A stretch of 64,000 nucleotides of DNA from Epilithonimonas tenax DSM 16811 (GTDB taxonomy: Bacteria; Bacteroidota; Bacteroidia; Flavobacteriales; Weeksellaceae): assembly GCF_000428485.1 (NCBI RefSeq), contig NZ_AUAA01000005.1, positions 62,001 through 126,000 on the forward strand, given 5' to 3'. Positions 10,445 through 19,031 of the stretch are shown here, piece by piece. Numbering within the stretch: position 1 is the stretch's first letter; each line of letters starts with the position of its first letter. The notes below the pieces were generated by a model. It was not told the origin of the DNA and did not search any database. It saw only the letters and a program-made list of their open reading frames with translations. Position numbers and translations under genes: made by a program.

Positions 10445-12844
10445 ATGAAAAAAATCTTCCTATTTTTTCTATATGTTGTTGGGATGTCACAGCTTGATGC
10501 GCAGGACAGAATAGATAAAGCCATCCAGAATCTGGAACAGAATTATCCACAGGAAAAGGTCTACCTTCTCTTGGACAAAGAAAAATATGTGGTTGGTGAC
10601 CAAATCTATTTCAAGTCCTTTGTATTCAATGGTTACAACCGTTCTACCATCTCCAATACGCTTTTTGTGGAATTGTATGACCACAGTAAAAATCTCGTCG
10701 ACAAGAAAACGGTTTTCTTAAAAGACGGAGAAGGTGACGGCACATTTGTCCTGAATGACTTCCTGAATGAGGATGTCTATTTTGTAAGAGCTTACACCTC
10801 TTGGATGGCCAATTTTCCGGAGGCATTCAACTTTATGAAGGAGGTTCCAATCTATAATCCGACTTCTGAACAGAAACTGGTTCTTGATAAAAACACAAAA
10901 TGGACAGCCAAGGTTTTCCCGGAAAGCGGAACCTTCATTGACCAAGTTCCAACCAAATTTGCTGTGAGATTATTGTCTCAAGGAATACCGCCAGCGGCAT
11001 GGAGTGGCTACGTCATCGATTCTGAGAAGCCCAATGAGAAATTGGCAAGCTTTAAAAATCTTGATGAAAATGTAAGCATCTTTACAATCACACCAAAATT
11101 TGGTAAAATTTACAAAGCAGTTATTGCAGATAGCAAAGGTACAAAACAAACAATCGCATTACCTACGGTTTCAGGTGCAGGGATCAATCTTCAATTGACC
11201 AACGATCCAAAAGGGATCAATTATAAACTTTTGGGGACCAATCTTACCCAAGGTTTACAAGGTTATAGTATTGTTGGGACTATTAATAATCAACTGGTTT
11301 ACAGGGCTAATATCAAAACCAATACGAGTGAAGCTTCTAGCCAGATTCCGAACAAAGTGAGTGACGATGAAACTGCAGTTCTGAACATTACGGTCTTCGA
11401 TGAGAAACAAAATGTTGCCGCGCAGAGATTATTTTTCGTCAATCCAAAAAGACTGAATCTTGACGAACCAACTTTGGCTTTTGCCATGAATAATGAACCG
11501 AGGGCTTTCAATAGTTTCGATATAGAACCAGACGAGGAGCATTCCAGTTACACAGTTTTGGTAAAGGAAAAGAATCCTTCTGAGAACAAAAATGAAAATA
11601 CAATCTTGAGCGCAAAATGGCTCACAGGAGATTTTGTATCGCCCATCTTCGATCCGTCACAGTATTTTGAAAAAAACACAGATCCCGAAGCGCTGGACGC
11701 TTTATTGATCTCAGAAAAATGGAAACGTTACGATTGGGAGTCTCTCTTGGCGGGCAAAACTCCAGACTTCAATTACAAACCTCAGAAGAATCTTTCGTTC
11801 AAGGGAAAAGTAACCAACAATGGGCGTTTCATCCCAAACAAAACGATTAATTTGCTCATGCAAACGGAACATTCTGATAAAAACTTTGTTCCAGCAGTGA
11901 CAGATGAGAATGGATTTATTTATCTAGAGAATATCTACTTTGACGAACCTTTAACCATTTCTTATTACCTTAATAAAGACAAGAAACAGACCAGCGATAC
12001 TGATAACCTGAATATTACTTTCCAGCCCTTGGTTGCTAATGTTCCTTACAAATCCGCCTTACCTTCCTCCAACTATCATTTGGCTGATGATCATAATACC
12101 GCAACAGATCCAGGCATTGCCAAGGCCATTCAAAATAGAAAAAACAACAAGGGAATTGATGATTTCAAAAAAGAAACATTGATTGAAGAAGTCAAAGTAA
12201 CGGCGAAGAAAATCGATAAAAAAGCAGAATTGGATAGAGAACTTTCGAGCGGAAAATTCAGCAGTATGAATGCTACAATTTTTGATCTGGTAAATGAAAA
12301 TCAGGATGCTCAGACTTCTCAGAACATCCTGCAGTGGCTGCAAGGAAGAGTCGCAGGACTTACCTTCACCATGGATAGTTTTGGTAACTACATCCCGAGC
12401 ATCCGAGGTTCTCAAGCGAGCCTGTTTATTGACGAGATGTCTGTAGATCCTGGTATGATCAGCTCTCTTCCAATCAGTAGTATTGCGATGGTAAAAATTT
12501 TGAAAAATGACGGTCTGGTTGGCAATGCGATTGCAATCTATACGCGCCGCGGCAATATGATTGCTGAGGAAGATAAAAACAAGGAGAAGGTCAACAAGCT
12601 TGTTCTGAAGGGTTATGACAAAGCCACAGAATTTGAATTACCAGACATCACTGGAGATGCTTACAAAAACATCAAAAACGATACCCGGGAAACACTCTAC
12701 TGGAACCCTTCTCTTTCCGAAGATGGCGGATTGGCTCCGAGAGCTAAATTCTTTAATAATGACGACGCCAAAAACCGACAGATCATCATCATCAGCTTTG
12801 ATAAAAATGACAGACTACTCTATTACAATGAAATTGTAAAATAA
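10445..12844 (+). CDS. Exported protein with MG2-like N-terminus and TonB plug-like domain
   Basis: A 799-aa protein with a Sec signal peptide (MKKIFLFFLYVVGMSQLDAQ). The N-terminal 130 residues resemble macroglobulin MG2-type domains (EKVYLLLDKEKYVVGDQIYFKSFVF). A carboxypeptidase-regulatory-like beta domain lies around 455-520 (FKGKVTNNGRFIPNKTINLL). The C-terminal part resembles a TonB-dependent-receptor plug (LQWLQGRVAGLTF ... SIRGSQASLFIDEMSV ... AIAIYTRRG), but no beta-barrel follows. It is therefore not a transporter. Proteins of this layout are common in Bacteroidota and are annotated only as plug-domain proteins; the function is unknown. An outer-membrane or periplasmic location is inferred. 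Confidence 0.8.
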   Translation: MKKIFLFFLYVVGMSQLDAQDRIDKAIQNLEQNYPQEKVYLLLDKEKYVVGDQIYFKSFVFNGYNRSTISNTLFVELYDHSKNLVDKKTVFLKDGEGDGTFVLNDFLNEDVYFVRAYTSWMANFPEAFNFMKEVPIYNPTSEQKLVLDKNTKWTAKVFPESGTFIDQVPTKFAVRLLSQGIPPAAWSGYVIDSEKPNEKLASFKNLDENVSIFTITPKFGKIYKAVIADSKGTKQTIALPTVSGAGINLQLTNDPKGINYKLLGTNLTQGLQGYSIVGTINNQLVYRANIKTNTSEASSQIPNKVSDDETAVLNITVFDEKQNVAAQRLFFVNPKRLNLDEPTLAFAMNNEPRAFNSFDIEPDEEHSSYTVLVKEKNPSENKNENTILSAKWLTGDFVSPIFDPSQYFEKNTDPEALDALLISEKWKRYDWESLLAGKTPDFNYKPQKNLSFKGKVTNNGRFIPNKTINLLMQTEHSDKNFVPAVTDENGFIYLENIYFDEPLTISYYLNKDKKQTSDTDNLNITFQPLVANVPYKSALPSSNYHLADDHNTATDPGIAKAIQNRKNNKGIDDFKKETLIEEVKVTAKKIDKKAELDRELSSGKFSSMNATIFDLVNENQDAQTSQNILQWLQGRVAGLTFTMDSFGNYIPSIRGSQASLFIDEMSVDPGMISSLPISSIAMVKILKNDGLVGNAIAIYTRRGNMIAEEDKNKEKVNKLVLKGYDKATEFELPDITGDAYKNIKNDTRETLYWNPSLSEDGGLAPRAKFFNNDDAKNRQIIIISFDKNDRLLYYNEIVK

Positions 12845-12860
12845 TTGTTAAAATACGATT

Positions 12861-12892
12861 AAAAAGACTTTTCAATGGAAAGGTCTTTTTTT
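12861..12892 (+). terminator. Terminator after the plug-domain gene
   Basis: AAAAAGACTTTTC and GAAAGGTCTTTTT form a stem with an AATG loop, followed by T residues. Confidence 0.75.
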
Positions 12893-12947
12893 ATGGTCTA
12901 ATGTTTGGATGAAACCAATCAAATATAAACATCAAAAATTTAACATT

Positions 12948-13775
12948 ATGCCGTACATCACAAAAGACATTGACAAAAGCTACAGTATTTATTACGAAGA
13001 TTTCGGACAAGGACAGCCTGTTATTTTAATTCATGGATGGCCACTCAGCGGTAAATCCTGGGAGCCGCAAGTGGCAGCACTTATGGGTGCAGGGTATCGT
13101 GTGATTACATATGACAGAAAAGGTTTTGGGAAATCGCATCCTACCATGGGCGGTTATGATTACAATTCTCTTACAGACGATCTTCTGGAACTTATCACAC
13201 AATTGGATCTTCAAAAAGTAGTACTTGTAGGATTTTCTATGGGAGGTGGTGAAGTGGTACGGTTTCTTAGCAACAACGGCGCAGAAAATATAGACAAAGT
13301 GGCTTTGATTTCTTCAATTATCCCTTTGGTCAAACAAAAAGAAGATAATCCTGATGGCGTTCCGGAAAGTGACTTAAACGACATTCTCGAAAACCTAAAA
13401 AAGGATCGTGTGACTTTTCTTGAAGGTTTTCACAAAAAATTTTATAATTACGGACTTTTATCGCAAACCGTGAGCGAGGCTCAATTAAATTATGACTGGA
13501 GTATCGCTTCTCAGGCATCACCTATTGCTACAATCAAATGCGCGGAAAGTTGGGCAAATACAGATTTCCGAATAGAATTGAAAAACGTGACCGTTCCTAC
13601 GTTGATCGTTCACGGAGATGATGATAAGATCGTTCCTATTGCAACAGCTGGCGAACAAGCAGCGAAGGGAATTGCCAATAATCAGTACCACGTGATTTCT
13701 GGCGCTCCACACGGCCTCAATGTGACTCACGCTGATGAACTCAATCAGATTTTAATTAATTTTCTTAAGAATTAA
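12948..13775 (+). CDS. Alpha/beta hydrolase, non-haem chloroperoxidase-like
   Basis: A 275-aa alpha/beta hydrolase. The oxyanion-hole motif HGWPLSGKSWEPQ (29-41) and the nucleophile elbow GFSMGG with Ser97 are present, as are the acid in HGDDDKIVP and the catalytic His in SGAPHGLNVTH. The overall pattern (TYDRKGFGKS, GGGEVVRF) matches cofactor-free haloperoxidases and related esterases; the natural substrate is unknown. I start at the ATG at 12948 (MPYITKDIDK), which is where family members begin. An in-frame ATG at 12909 would add 13 unrelated residues. It has its own terminators on both sides. Confidence 0.88.
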   Translation: MPYITKDIDKSYSIYYEDFGQGQPVILIHGWPLSGKSWEPQVAALMGAGYRVITYDRKGFGKSHPTMGGYDYNSLTDDLLELITQLDLQKVVLVGFSMGGGEVVRFLSNNGAENIDKVALISSIIPLVKQKEDNPDGVPESDLNDILENLKKDRVTFLEGFHKKFYNYGLLSQTVSEAQLNYDWSIASQASPIATIKCAESWANTDFRIELKNVTVPTLIVHGDDDKIVPIATAGEQAAKGIANNQYHVISGAPHGLNVTHADELNQILINFLKN

Positions 13776-13802
13776 GAACAACAACAAGTTAAAAATAGAA
13801 AG

Positions 13803-13830
13803 CAATGACTGAAAAGTGATTGTTTTTTTT
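13803..13830 (+). terminator. Probable terminator after the hydrolase gene
   Basis: CAATGACT (13803-13810) pairs with AGTGATTG (13815-13822) with one mismatch, followed by eight T residues. Its end meets the stop codon of the convergent gene. Confidence 0.6.
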
Positions 13831-14491
13831 AATGATGAGCTGACAACAGATTTTGAATGATAGTTCCAATTTCTTCCGGCTGATTAACAGTCATAAAATG
13901 TCCTCCACCCGCGATCACATAATCAGGTTTTATATTATTGATAGGTATAATCCGGTCTTTGTTGCCGTGAATGTGAATGGAATGAGTGGGACTGACTTCA
14001 TTTTTCCAATTCACAATCTCGTGGATGGCCCACGAAAAGAAATTGGGATCTGTATCGTGAAGAATATTTTTCAAAAGTTGTTTTTCTGATTCAGTTTCGA
14101 TGCCGAATAGCCAATTGGTAATGAAGTTTTGTTTTTTGAAGATTGATTTTGGAATTAATTTGTTCAATTTTAATTTTCCTGTCAATCTGTAAACAGATGG
14201 CAATTCATACTTATTTTTTGCCGAAGCAATCAGAATGATTTTGTCTGTCCTAAGGATTTTAGAAATCTCTACCGCCACTATCCCACCGAAAGATAAACCA
14301 ATCATAATAGGATTCTGGCTGGTGATTTTTGATGAAATCCTTTTTGCGTAGTTGGCTAAAGATTCATTTTCAATTGGCGCAATCCAATCAACAAATTCTA
14401 TATCCAGATTTCCGAAATCAATATTATCGAAAACCCGTCTGTCCACACCAAGACCACTGAAAATATAAATTGTATTCATTTTATTCATCAT
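13829..14491 (-). CDS. Small alpha/beta hydrolase
   Basis: A 220-aa alpha/beta-hydrolase fold protein with a nucleophile elbow IGLSFGG (Ser67), an acid in HGNKDRIIP and a His in AGGGHFMTVNQPEE. It is short for the fold because the lid is small. Similar proteins are common in flavobacteria without a known substrate. Two alternative Met starts (residues 2 and 5) are possible. It lies just downstream of rluB on the same strand but behind rluB's terminator, so it is probably expressed alone. Confidence 0.75.
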   Translation of the reverse strand: MMNKMNTIYIFSGLGVDRRVFDNIDFGNLDIEFVDWIAPIENESLANYAKRISSKITSQNPIMIGLSFGGIVAVEISKILRTDKIILIASAKNKYELPSVYRLTGKLKLNKLIPKSIFKKQNFITNWLFGIETESEKQLLKNILHDTDPNFFSWAIHEIVNWKNEVSPTHSIHIHGNKDRIIPINNIKPDYVIAGGGHFMTVNQPEEIGTIIQNLLSAHH

Positions 14492-14507
14492 GAAACTTCA
14501 ATTCAAC

Positions 14508-14534
14508 AAAAAAGACTGAATTTCTTCAGTCTTT
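14508..14534 (-). terminator. Terminator of the rluB-like gene
   Basis: AAAGACTGAA (14511-14520) pairs with TTCAGTCTTT (14525-14534) around a TTTC loop. A run of A residues at 14508-14513 provides the T tract on the minus strand. Confidence 0.8.
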
Positions 14535-14538
14535 GATT

Positions 14539-15570
14539 TTATAACATTTTTAAGGTATTCACTTCCAATTCCGTTAGGATTCTCCAATGTCCTCTTTTTA
14601 TATTTTTCTTGGTAAGTCCTGCAAACATTACTCTGTCAAGGGCTTCTACTTCATAACCCAATTTCTGAAAAATTCTGCGGACCACTCTATTCCAACCGAT
14701 GTGAAGTTCTATACCGATTTCATTCTTCGGTTTCCCTTCGATGAAAGAAATGCTGTCTATCTCTGCCACACCTTCTTCCAGACGAATGCCTTCGCCAATC
14801 AGTTTCATATCGTCATTCGTCAGTTTTCTGTCAAGGGTGACGTGATAAATTTTTCTCATCGCGAAAGATGGATGCGTCAGTTTTTTCGTAATATGACCAT
14901 CGTTGGTCAATAGGATAACGCCTGTCGTCTGTCTGTCCAGTCTTCCAACGGGGAAGATTCTGTAAGGTGACGCATTGGCTGTCAAATCCATGACGGTTTT
15001 TCTGGCTTTTTCGTCTTTGGTTGTGGAGATATAACCTTTGGGCTTGTTCAATAGAACATAAACTGGTTTTTCCGGCGTGATATTCTGGCTGTCAAAAACA
15101 ACTCTATCGGTTTTCTGAACCTGATAACCCATTTCTGTCACCACTTTCCCGTTCACTTCCACAAGACCTTGCGCGATCAGTTCGTCCGCCTCTCTTCTAC
15201 TGCAAATCCCAGAATTGGCAATATATTTATTAAGTCTAATGGTATCTTTGTGTACCTCTTTACTGATTTTTTCTAATCTTCTTTTTTGGATAAAAGATTT
15301 AGTTTTATCTTCAGTCGTTTCCGGTCGGATGTATGGTTTTTTGTTGCTAGGCTTTCTATTAAATGGTTTTTTGTCACCATCTTCGTACTTGTCTCTGCTG
15401 TCAAAATGACGCTCGCCACCTCTTGTCGTCTTCGGTTTACGTGCACCACCTGCAGGAGGCCTGCTTTTGGACGTTCTTTCGCCAGAGCCACGGGAGTTTC
15501 CAGAAGGTCTGCTACTACCTGCACTTCTTGGTTTTTTATCTCTTTCTGGTCTTTTTCCGTCTTCGCTCAT
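14539..15570 (-). CDS. rluB: 23S rRNA pseudouridine synthase, RluB/RsuA family
   Basis: A 343-aa protein with three parts. Residues 1-105 form a basic, Gly/Ser/Arg/Lys-rich disordered tail. Residues 110-155 form an S4 RNA-binding domain (RLNKYIANSGICSRREADELIAQ). From about 168 there is a RsuA-type catalytic domain with the catalytic Asp212 in VGRLDRQTTGVILLTNDG. The enzyme isomerises a uridine in helix 93 of 23S rRNA if it is RluB; RluE/F paralogues share the fold, so the target is inferred. The long basic tail is typical of Bacteroidota versions. A TATCTTTG box lies 15 nt upstream of the ATG. Confidence 0.88.
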   Translation of the reverse strand: MSEDGKRPERDKKPRSAGSSRPSGNSRGSGERTSKSRPPAGGARKPKTTRGGERHFDSRDKYEDGDKKPFNRKPSNKKPYIRPETTEDKTKSFIQKRRLEKISKEVHKDTIRLNKYIANSGICSRREADELIAQGLVEVNGKVVTEMGYQVQKTDRVVFDSQNITPEKPVYVLLNKPKGYISTTKDEKARKTVMDLTANASPYRIFPVGRLDRQTTGVILLTNDGHITKKLTHPSFAMRKIYHVTLDRKLTNDDMKLIGEGIRLEEGVAEIDSISFIEGKPKNEIGIELHIGWNRVVRRIFQKLGYEVEALDRVMFAGLTKKNIKRGHWRILTELEVNTLKML

Positions 15571-15584
15571 TCTAAAAATTTTTG

Positions 15585-15592
15585 CAAAGATA
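15585..15592 (-). promoter_or_regulatory. Promoter -7 box of the rluB-like gene
   Basis: TATCTTTG on the minus strand matches TAnnTTTG just upstream of the start. A heptamer array begins directly behind it, in the -33 region. Confidence 0.5.
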
Positions 15593-15599
15593 GTGAATT

Positions 15600-15648
15600 A
15601 GTTAAGAGTTACGAATTCTGAGTTTAATAATTACGAAAATTGAGAATA
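15600..15648. repeat. Heptamer array, core AGTT/AATT
   Basis: Units AGTTAAG, AGTTACG, AATTCTG, AGTTTAA, TAATTACG (8 nt) and AAAATTG follow each other with a 7-bp period between dinB-like and rluB. It belongs to the heptamer-array class seen in other gaps of this window. Confidence 0.55.
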
Positions 15649-15656
15649 ATGTAATT

Positions 15657-16109
15657 TTAAATTGCAAATAAATAACAACCTTTTGTAGAAAATGTAATGA
15701 TAGCTTGCACTCCAAGCTGTTTCATCAGAACGGCAATCTGTGCGCGATGATAAGTAGAATGGTTGATAAAATGAACGAAAATCTCTTGTACATAATTTTC
15801 AAAAGCATTTCCTTTTGAGTTTCTATAACTGATTTTGTCCATCAGTTGTCTTTGATTAAGTATGAGCGAACTATGGATCTAATTTTCATCATTAATATGG
15901 AGTAATTCATCATCAGCATTGTTTTGCCAGACTTCAGATCCTGCTTCTCCGAAGATTCTTGCCTTCCATATCTGATGTGCATTCAGAATATGATCAAGAA
16001 GAGTTCTGCTTTTTCCGTTCCAGACGGCATTATTTTCAAGATAATTCTGTATCAATATGTTATTGAAATGCTCATTATACTTTCACAGATCGAGAAAATG
16101 CGCTTTCAT
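15657..16109 (-). pseudogene. DinB/DUF664-like four-helix protein, inactivated
   Basis: The minus strand reads as one DinB-family protein starting MKAHFLDL at 16109, but with two in-frame stops: TGA at 16085-16083 (codon 9) and TAG at 15881-15879 (codon 77). Both may have been Trp codons. Between and after them the frame stays intact (KYNEHFNNILIQNYLENNAVW ... DHILNAHQIWKARIFGEAG ... HFINHSTYHRAQIAVLMKQLGVQ). At the C-terminus the expected DYIFYKR ending is found in another frame, so a small deletion is also likely, possibly between two ATTACA repeats (inference). The ATG overlaps the mutA stop (TAATG), showing former translational coupling. DinB proteins are metal-binding putative thiol-dependent enzymes. 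The residual 61-codon frame 15657-15842 is unlikely to be functional. Confidence 0.85.
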
Positions 16110-17263
16110 TACTCAAACATCTCCGCCAAACGTATGGGTTTTATTTGAGAAGAATCATACAATTCCGAAACCGACTTTTTAACTTCCAGTTTGGGATAAA
16201 GATTGACCCCAATGATTTTGATCTTCCCTTGTTCGACCCAAGTTTGCTCCTTGGTAGCTTGTGCGAAAATCATTTGCTGGATTTCCCCAGACTTTAATAA
16301 TTCAAGATAACCGCCTTTTTCTTCGATGTCAAGAAATAGTTTCCAGGATTTTTCTGCGAACTGCCGCGTCATATCTTCTACAAAATAGCTTCCGGAAGCG
16401 GCATCCTCAAAAACATTGATAATACTTTCATACGCCAAAACGATCTGTTGTTTGAAGGCGATTTCTTTGGACAATTCTGATGGATCTTCAATCTTGTAAT
16501 TATTACAAAAAACAGCGTCTGCTCCGCCAATCATAGCAGAAGCCAATTCCAGTGTAGAACGGATCAGATTGTTGTCCTGATCGTTTGCAGCCTTATTTCT
16601 GAATGATGTCTCAACGAAGATATATGGGATAAGATCTTTATCAAATTCCTTAGAAAGCTGATTGAAAAGATATTTGAAAGCCCGGATCTTTGATATCTCA
16701 AAGAAATACTGACTTCCAACCGCAAATTTGAAGCTCAATCGATCCAAAATTCCGGACCCCAATTTCTCCACCAATTCTTTTGATTTGGACAAGGCAAAAC
16801 CCAATTGCTGAATGATAGAAGCACCAGAATTCTGATGAAGACTGACATCCACACAGATATTGCGTTCGAATGATTTTGCTAATAATTCTGCGGCAAGATG
16901 TGCATTGATCTCCGCTTCGCGATCATCAGAAAAAACATCGATCAAAGAAACATACCGATTGTTTTCATCTGTAACAATGTGTCCTGCAAAATCTTCATTA
17001 TTGATAAAGATGGTCTTATCATCTAGGCCTTCCACATTTTCATTAAGAAGAAAAGCAAAGGCCTGATCTGTCAATCCATCCTGGAATTCTGCAACAAGGT
17101 GCGTGCTCTCCTCAATCTTTGGAAGGATCTTGTAAACAGAATTGTTTTGATAATATGGTTTTACATCTATATTTTCGAGATTCTCTTTTTGAAGGAGCTC
17201 ATAGATATTCTCTGTTTTAAGTTGCTTTTTTACAAGCTCTTCCCATTTTTCCAGCGCACTCAT
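16109..17263 (-). CDS. mutA: Methylmalonyl-CoA mutase, small (beta) subunit
   Basis: A 384-aa protein matching the non-catalytic small subunit of the B12-dependent mutase. That enzyme rearranges succinyl-CoA and methylmalonyl-CoA in propionate metabolism. Family-like segments are SALEKWEELVKKQLKTENIYELL, the TIM-barrel part with ICVDVSLHQNSGASIIQQLGFALS, and FVETSFRNKAANDQDNNLIRSTLELASAMIGGADAVFCNNY. The C-terminal B12-binding domain of the large subunit is absent, as in beta subunits. The catalytic large subunit, often the next gene, is not in the window; its usual place is taken by the broken dinB-like gene. It follows ftsB by 15 nt, forming an operon with it. Confidence 0.88.
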   Translation of the reverse strand: MSALEKWEELVKKQLKTENIYELLQKENLENIDVKPYYQNNSVYKILPKIEESTHLVAEFQDGLTDQAFAFLLNENVEGLDDKTIFINNEDFAGHIVTDENNRYVSLIDVFSDDREAEINAHLAAELLAKSFERNICVDVSLHQNSGASIIQQLGFALSKSKELVEKLGSGILDRLSFKFAVGSQYFFEISKIRAFKYLFNQLSKEFDKDLIPYIFVETSFRNKAANDQDNNLIRSTLELASAMIGGADAVFCNNYKIEDPSELSKEIAFKQQIVLAYESIINVFEDAASGSYFVEDMTRQFAEKSWKLFLDIEEKGGYLELLKSGEIQQMIFAQATKEQTWVEQGKIKIIGVNLYPKLEVKKSVSELYDSSQIKPIRLAEMFE

Positions 17264-17278
17264 AGTTAGGGTTTTATA

Positions 17279-17629
17279 TTACTTTTTTGCAATTTTAGAG
17301 CTGTCTACTACCAAGATGAAAATCTCTTCATTAGGTTTTTTCATAAAGTAATTTTCTCTGGCATACTTCTCTTTTTCCTCCTTGTTGTTCATGAGTTTAC
17401 GGTAGAATTTGTCATTCTTTTCGTATTCTGTCTTATAGAAATCAAGTTGGTTTTCGTAACGTTTGATCTCACCATTCAGTTCATTAATCACCAGAAAAGA
17501 GGTGCTGTCAAAAAACACCATCCAAACCAAAAAACCGACAAGTGTCAAAAGATATTTGTTGAAAATGTAAGTCTGGAAAAATTTAAGTGCTGGTGATTTT
17601 TTTTTGATTTCTTTGATAAGTTCTTGCAT
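17279..17629 (-). CDS. ftsB: FtsB/DivIC-family septum formation initiator
   Basis: A 116-aa bitopic membrane protein. A short cytoplasmic N-terminus is followed by one membrane span (about 30-48, LTLVGFLVWMVFFDSTSFLV). A coiled coil (about 50-100) then extends into the periplasm and ends in NYFMKKPNEEIFILVV. FtsB joins FtsL and FtsQ in the divisome. The protein is much diverged in primary sequence, but size, topology and coiled coil fit. It is encoded between udk and mutA, an order I recall from related flavobacteria. Confidence 0.85.
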   Translation of the reverse strand: MQELIKEIKKKSPALKFFQTYIFNKYLLTLVGFLVWMVFFDSTSFLVINELNGEIKRYENQLDFYKTEYEKNDKFYRKLMNNKEEKEKYARENYFMKKPNEEIFILVVDSSKIAKK

Positions 17630-17657
17630 AATCGTAACTTTTAAAACACTGATTTCA

Positions 17658-17693
17658 ACTCTAAAATCTGATGTCTAACTTCCAACATCTCTT
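17658..17693. repeat. Heptamer array, core TCTAA
   Basis: ACTCTAA, AATCTGAT (8 nt), GTCTAAC, TTCCAAC and ATCTCTT fill the gap between udk and ftsB and end one base before the udk stop codon. Confidence 0.65.
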
Positions 17694-17694
17694 T

Positions 17695-18312
17695 TTAATG
17701 AGCTTTTTTGAGAGAATTATTAATCACTGTTGTCAGAAAATCAATAGCCACAGAGTTTTGTCTCATGTTCGGGACAATAAGATCTGCTTCGTTTTTGGAA
17801 GGCTCTATGAATTCCTGGTGCATTGGTTTCAAAGTGGTCTGATATCTGTGCAGGACTTCCTGCAGATCGCGACCTCTTTCCTGCGTGTCTCTTCGGATTC
17901 TTCGTATCAATCTCTCGTCTGAATCTGCGTGTACAAAGACCTTGAGGTTAAACTCTTTCAGTAATTCTTTATTAGTCAAAACCAAAATCCCTTCTACGAT
18001 CAAAACATTTTTGGGTTCTACCGTGATGAGATCTCCTGTTCTGGAATGCGTCACGAAAGAATAAATAGGCTGCTCTATACTCTGGTGATTTTTGAGCGCT
18101 TTCACATGCTGCAACATCAGTTCAAAATCAATGGATTTTGGATGGTCGTAATTCAGCACTTCTCTTTCCGATAAAGTCAAGTTTGGATTATCGTGATAAT
18201 AATTATCCTGAGAAAGCACATTAACACCTTCTATATTAAGCTGTTGTAATATTTTGTTTACAACTGTAGTTTTTCCGGATCCTGTTCCTCCGGCAATTCC
18301 AATCACGAGCAT
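17695..18312 (-). CDS. udk: Uridine kinase
   Basis: A 205-aa P-loop kinase that phosphorylates uridine and cytidine with ATP or GTP in pyrimidine salvage. The Walker A loop GIAGGTGSGKTTVV is at residues 5-18. Further family motifs are SQDNYYHDNPNL, NYDHPKSIDFELM, VEGILVLTNKEL and RRIRRDTQERGRDL. It is full length and has a good TATTTTTG box upstream. It heads the udk-ftsB-mutA-(dinB) group. Confidence 0.95.
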   Translation of the reverse strand: MLVIGIAGGTGSGKTTVVNKILQQLNIEGVNVLSQDNYYHDNPNLTLSEREVLNYDHPKSIDFELMLQHVKALKNHQSIEQPIYSFVTHSRTGDLITVEPKNVLIVEGILVLTNKELLKEFNLKVFVHADSDERLIRRIRRDTQERGRDLQEVLHRYQTTLKPMHQEFIEPSKNEADLIVPNMRQNSVAIDFLTTVINNSLKKAH

Positions 18313-18326
18313 CGTTACTTTTTTTA

Positions 18327-18334
18327 CAAAAATA
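18327..18334 (-). promoter_or_regulatory. Promoter -7 box of udk
   Basis: TATTTTTG on the minus strand, 14 nt upstream of the udk ATG. Confidence 0.45.
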
Positions 18335-18419
18335 ATATAATTTTAATTCCTACTCGTTTTTTAACAGGTTAAATTTGAAAAACTGGAAATAAGATAAGCC
18401 AGTCAAACGAGATTTCTGA

Positions 18420-18920
18420 TTATCGTGATCCGTTTGATCCTTGTGAACGCATATTTTCCTGAACCGCAGATTGCAATCTTACATTATTGCTCGGAGATTG
18501 CGATCTTGTATTTTGAGACTGCCGACGGACGCCATTATTGGTGTTGGTCTGACCTCTCACATTATTCTGACTTCTCACACCACTATTCTGCGTTTTTGTG
18601 CCATTGTTTTGATTGGTATTGATGGTTGGCATCTGTCTGCCTGTGGTATTACGGTTGGAATCTTTATTCTGATTACGGCTGTTATTAGACCTGTAAATAT
18701 GGCCGTTTCTGTAAGAGTTACTTTTACTATCGGAATAGATAATTCCTGGCGCATACCAGTATCCATCTGGTGATCTGTAATAACCATCAACATAGGTATT
18801 AGAATAGGTTTGATCATCAGAACCTTTATAACCATTATGATCCTGTGTTGCACTTCCCATACAAGACATAAGAGAGATTGTGATGAACGACGGGACCAAT
18901 ATTTTAAATAAATTTTTCAT
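18420..18920 (-). CDS. Low-complexity lipoprotein of unknown function
   Basis: A 166-aa protein starting at MKNLFKILVPSFITISLMSC, where SLMSC is a lipobox with the lipidated Cys at residue 20. I place the start at 18920 because the 26 residues encoded upstream lack signal-peptide character. After a short YRSPDGYWYAPGIIY segment the remainder is a disordered tail dominated by Asn, Gln, Ser, Arg and Thr. No catalytic motif is visible. It is likely attached to the inner or outer membrane. The tail's repeats (RSQNN, NTRSQS) suggest slippage-prone growth. I do not recognise a family. Confidence 0.7.
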   Translation of the reverse strand: MKNLFKILVPSFITISLMSCMGSATQDHNGYKGSDDQTYSNTYVDGYYRSPDGYWYAPGIIYSDSKSNSYRNGHIYRSNNSRNQNKDSNRNTTGRQMPTINTNQNNGTKTQNSGVRSQNNVRGQTNTNNGVRRQSQNTRSQSPSNNVRLQSAVQENMRSQGSNGSR

Positions 18921-19031
18921 TTTTCTAAGTTTTAATAAGCATCTTAAATGACAGTAATTGTTTAATGACAAAGAATCTGCCAAGTGGGGTGTGAGCAAAT
19001 TTTACAATGAAATGCTTGTGACTGATGACAA

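Noticed and set aside
12909-12947. Earlier ATG for the haloperoxidase-like hydrolase
   Set aside because: Adds 13 residues without family match; the ATG at 12948 fits the fold.
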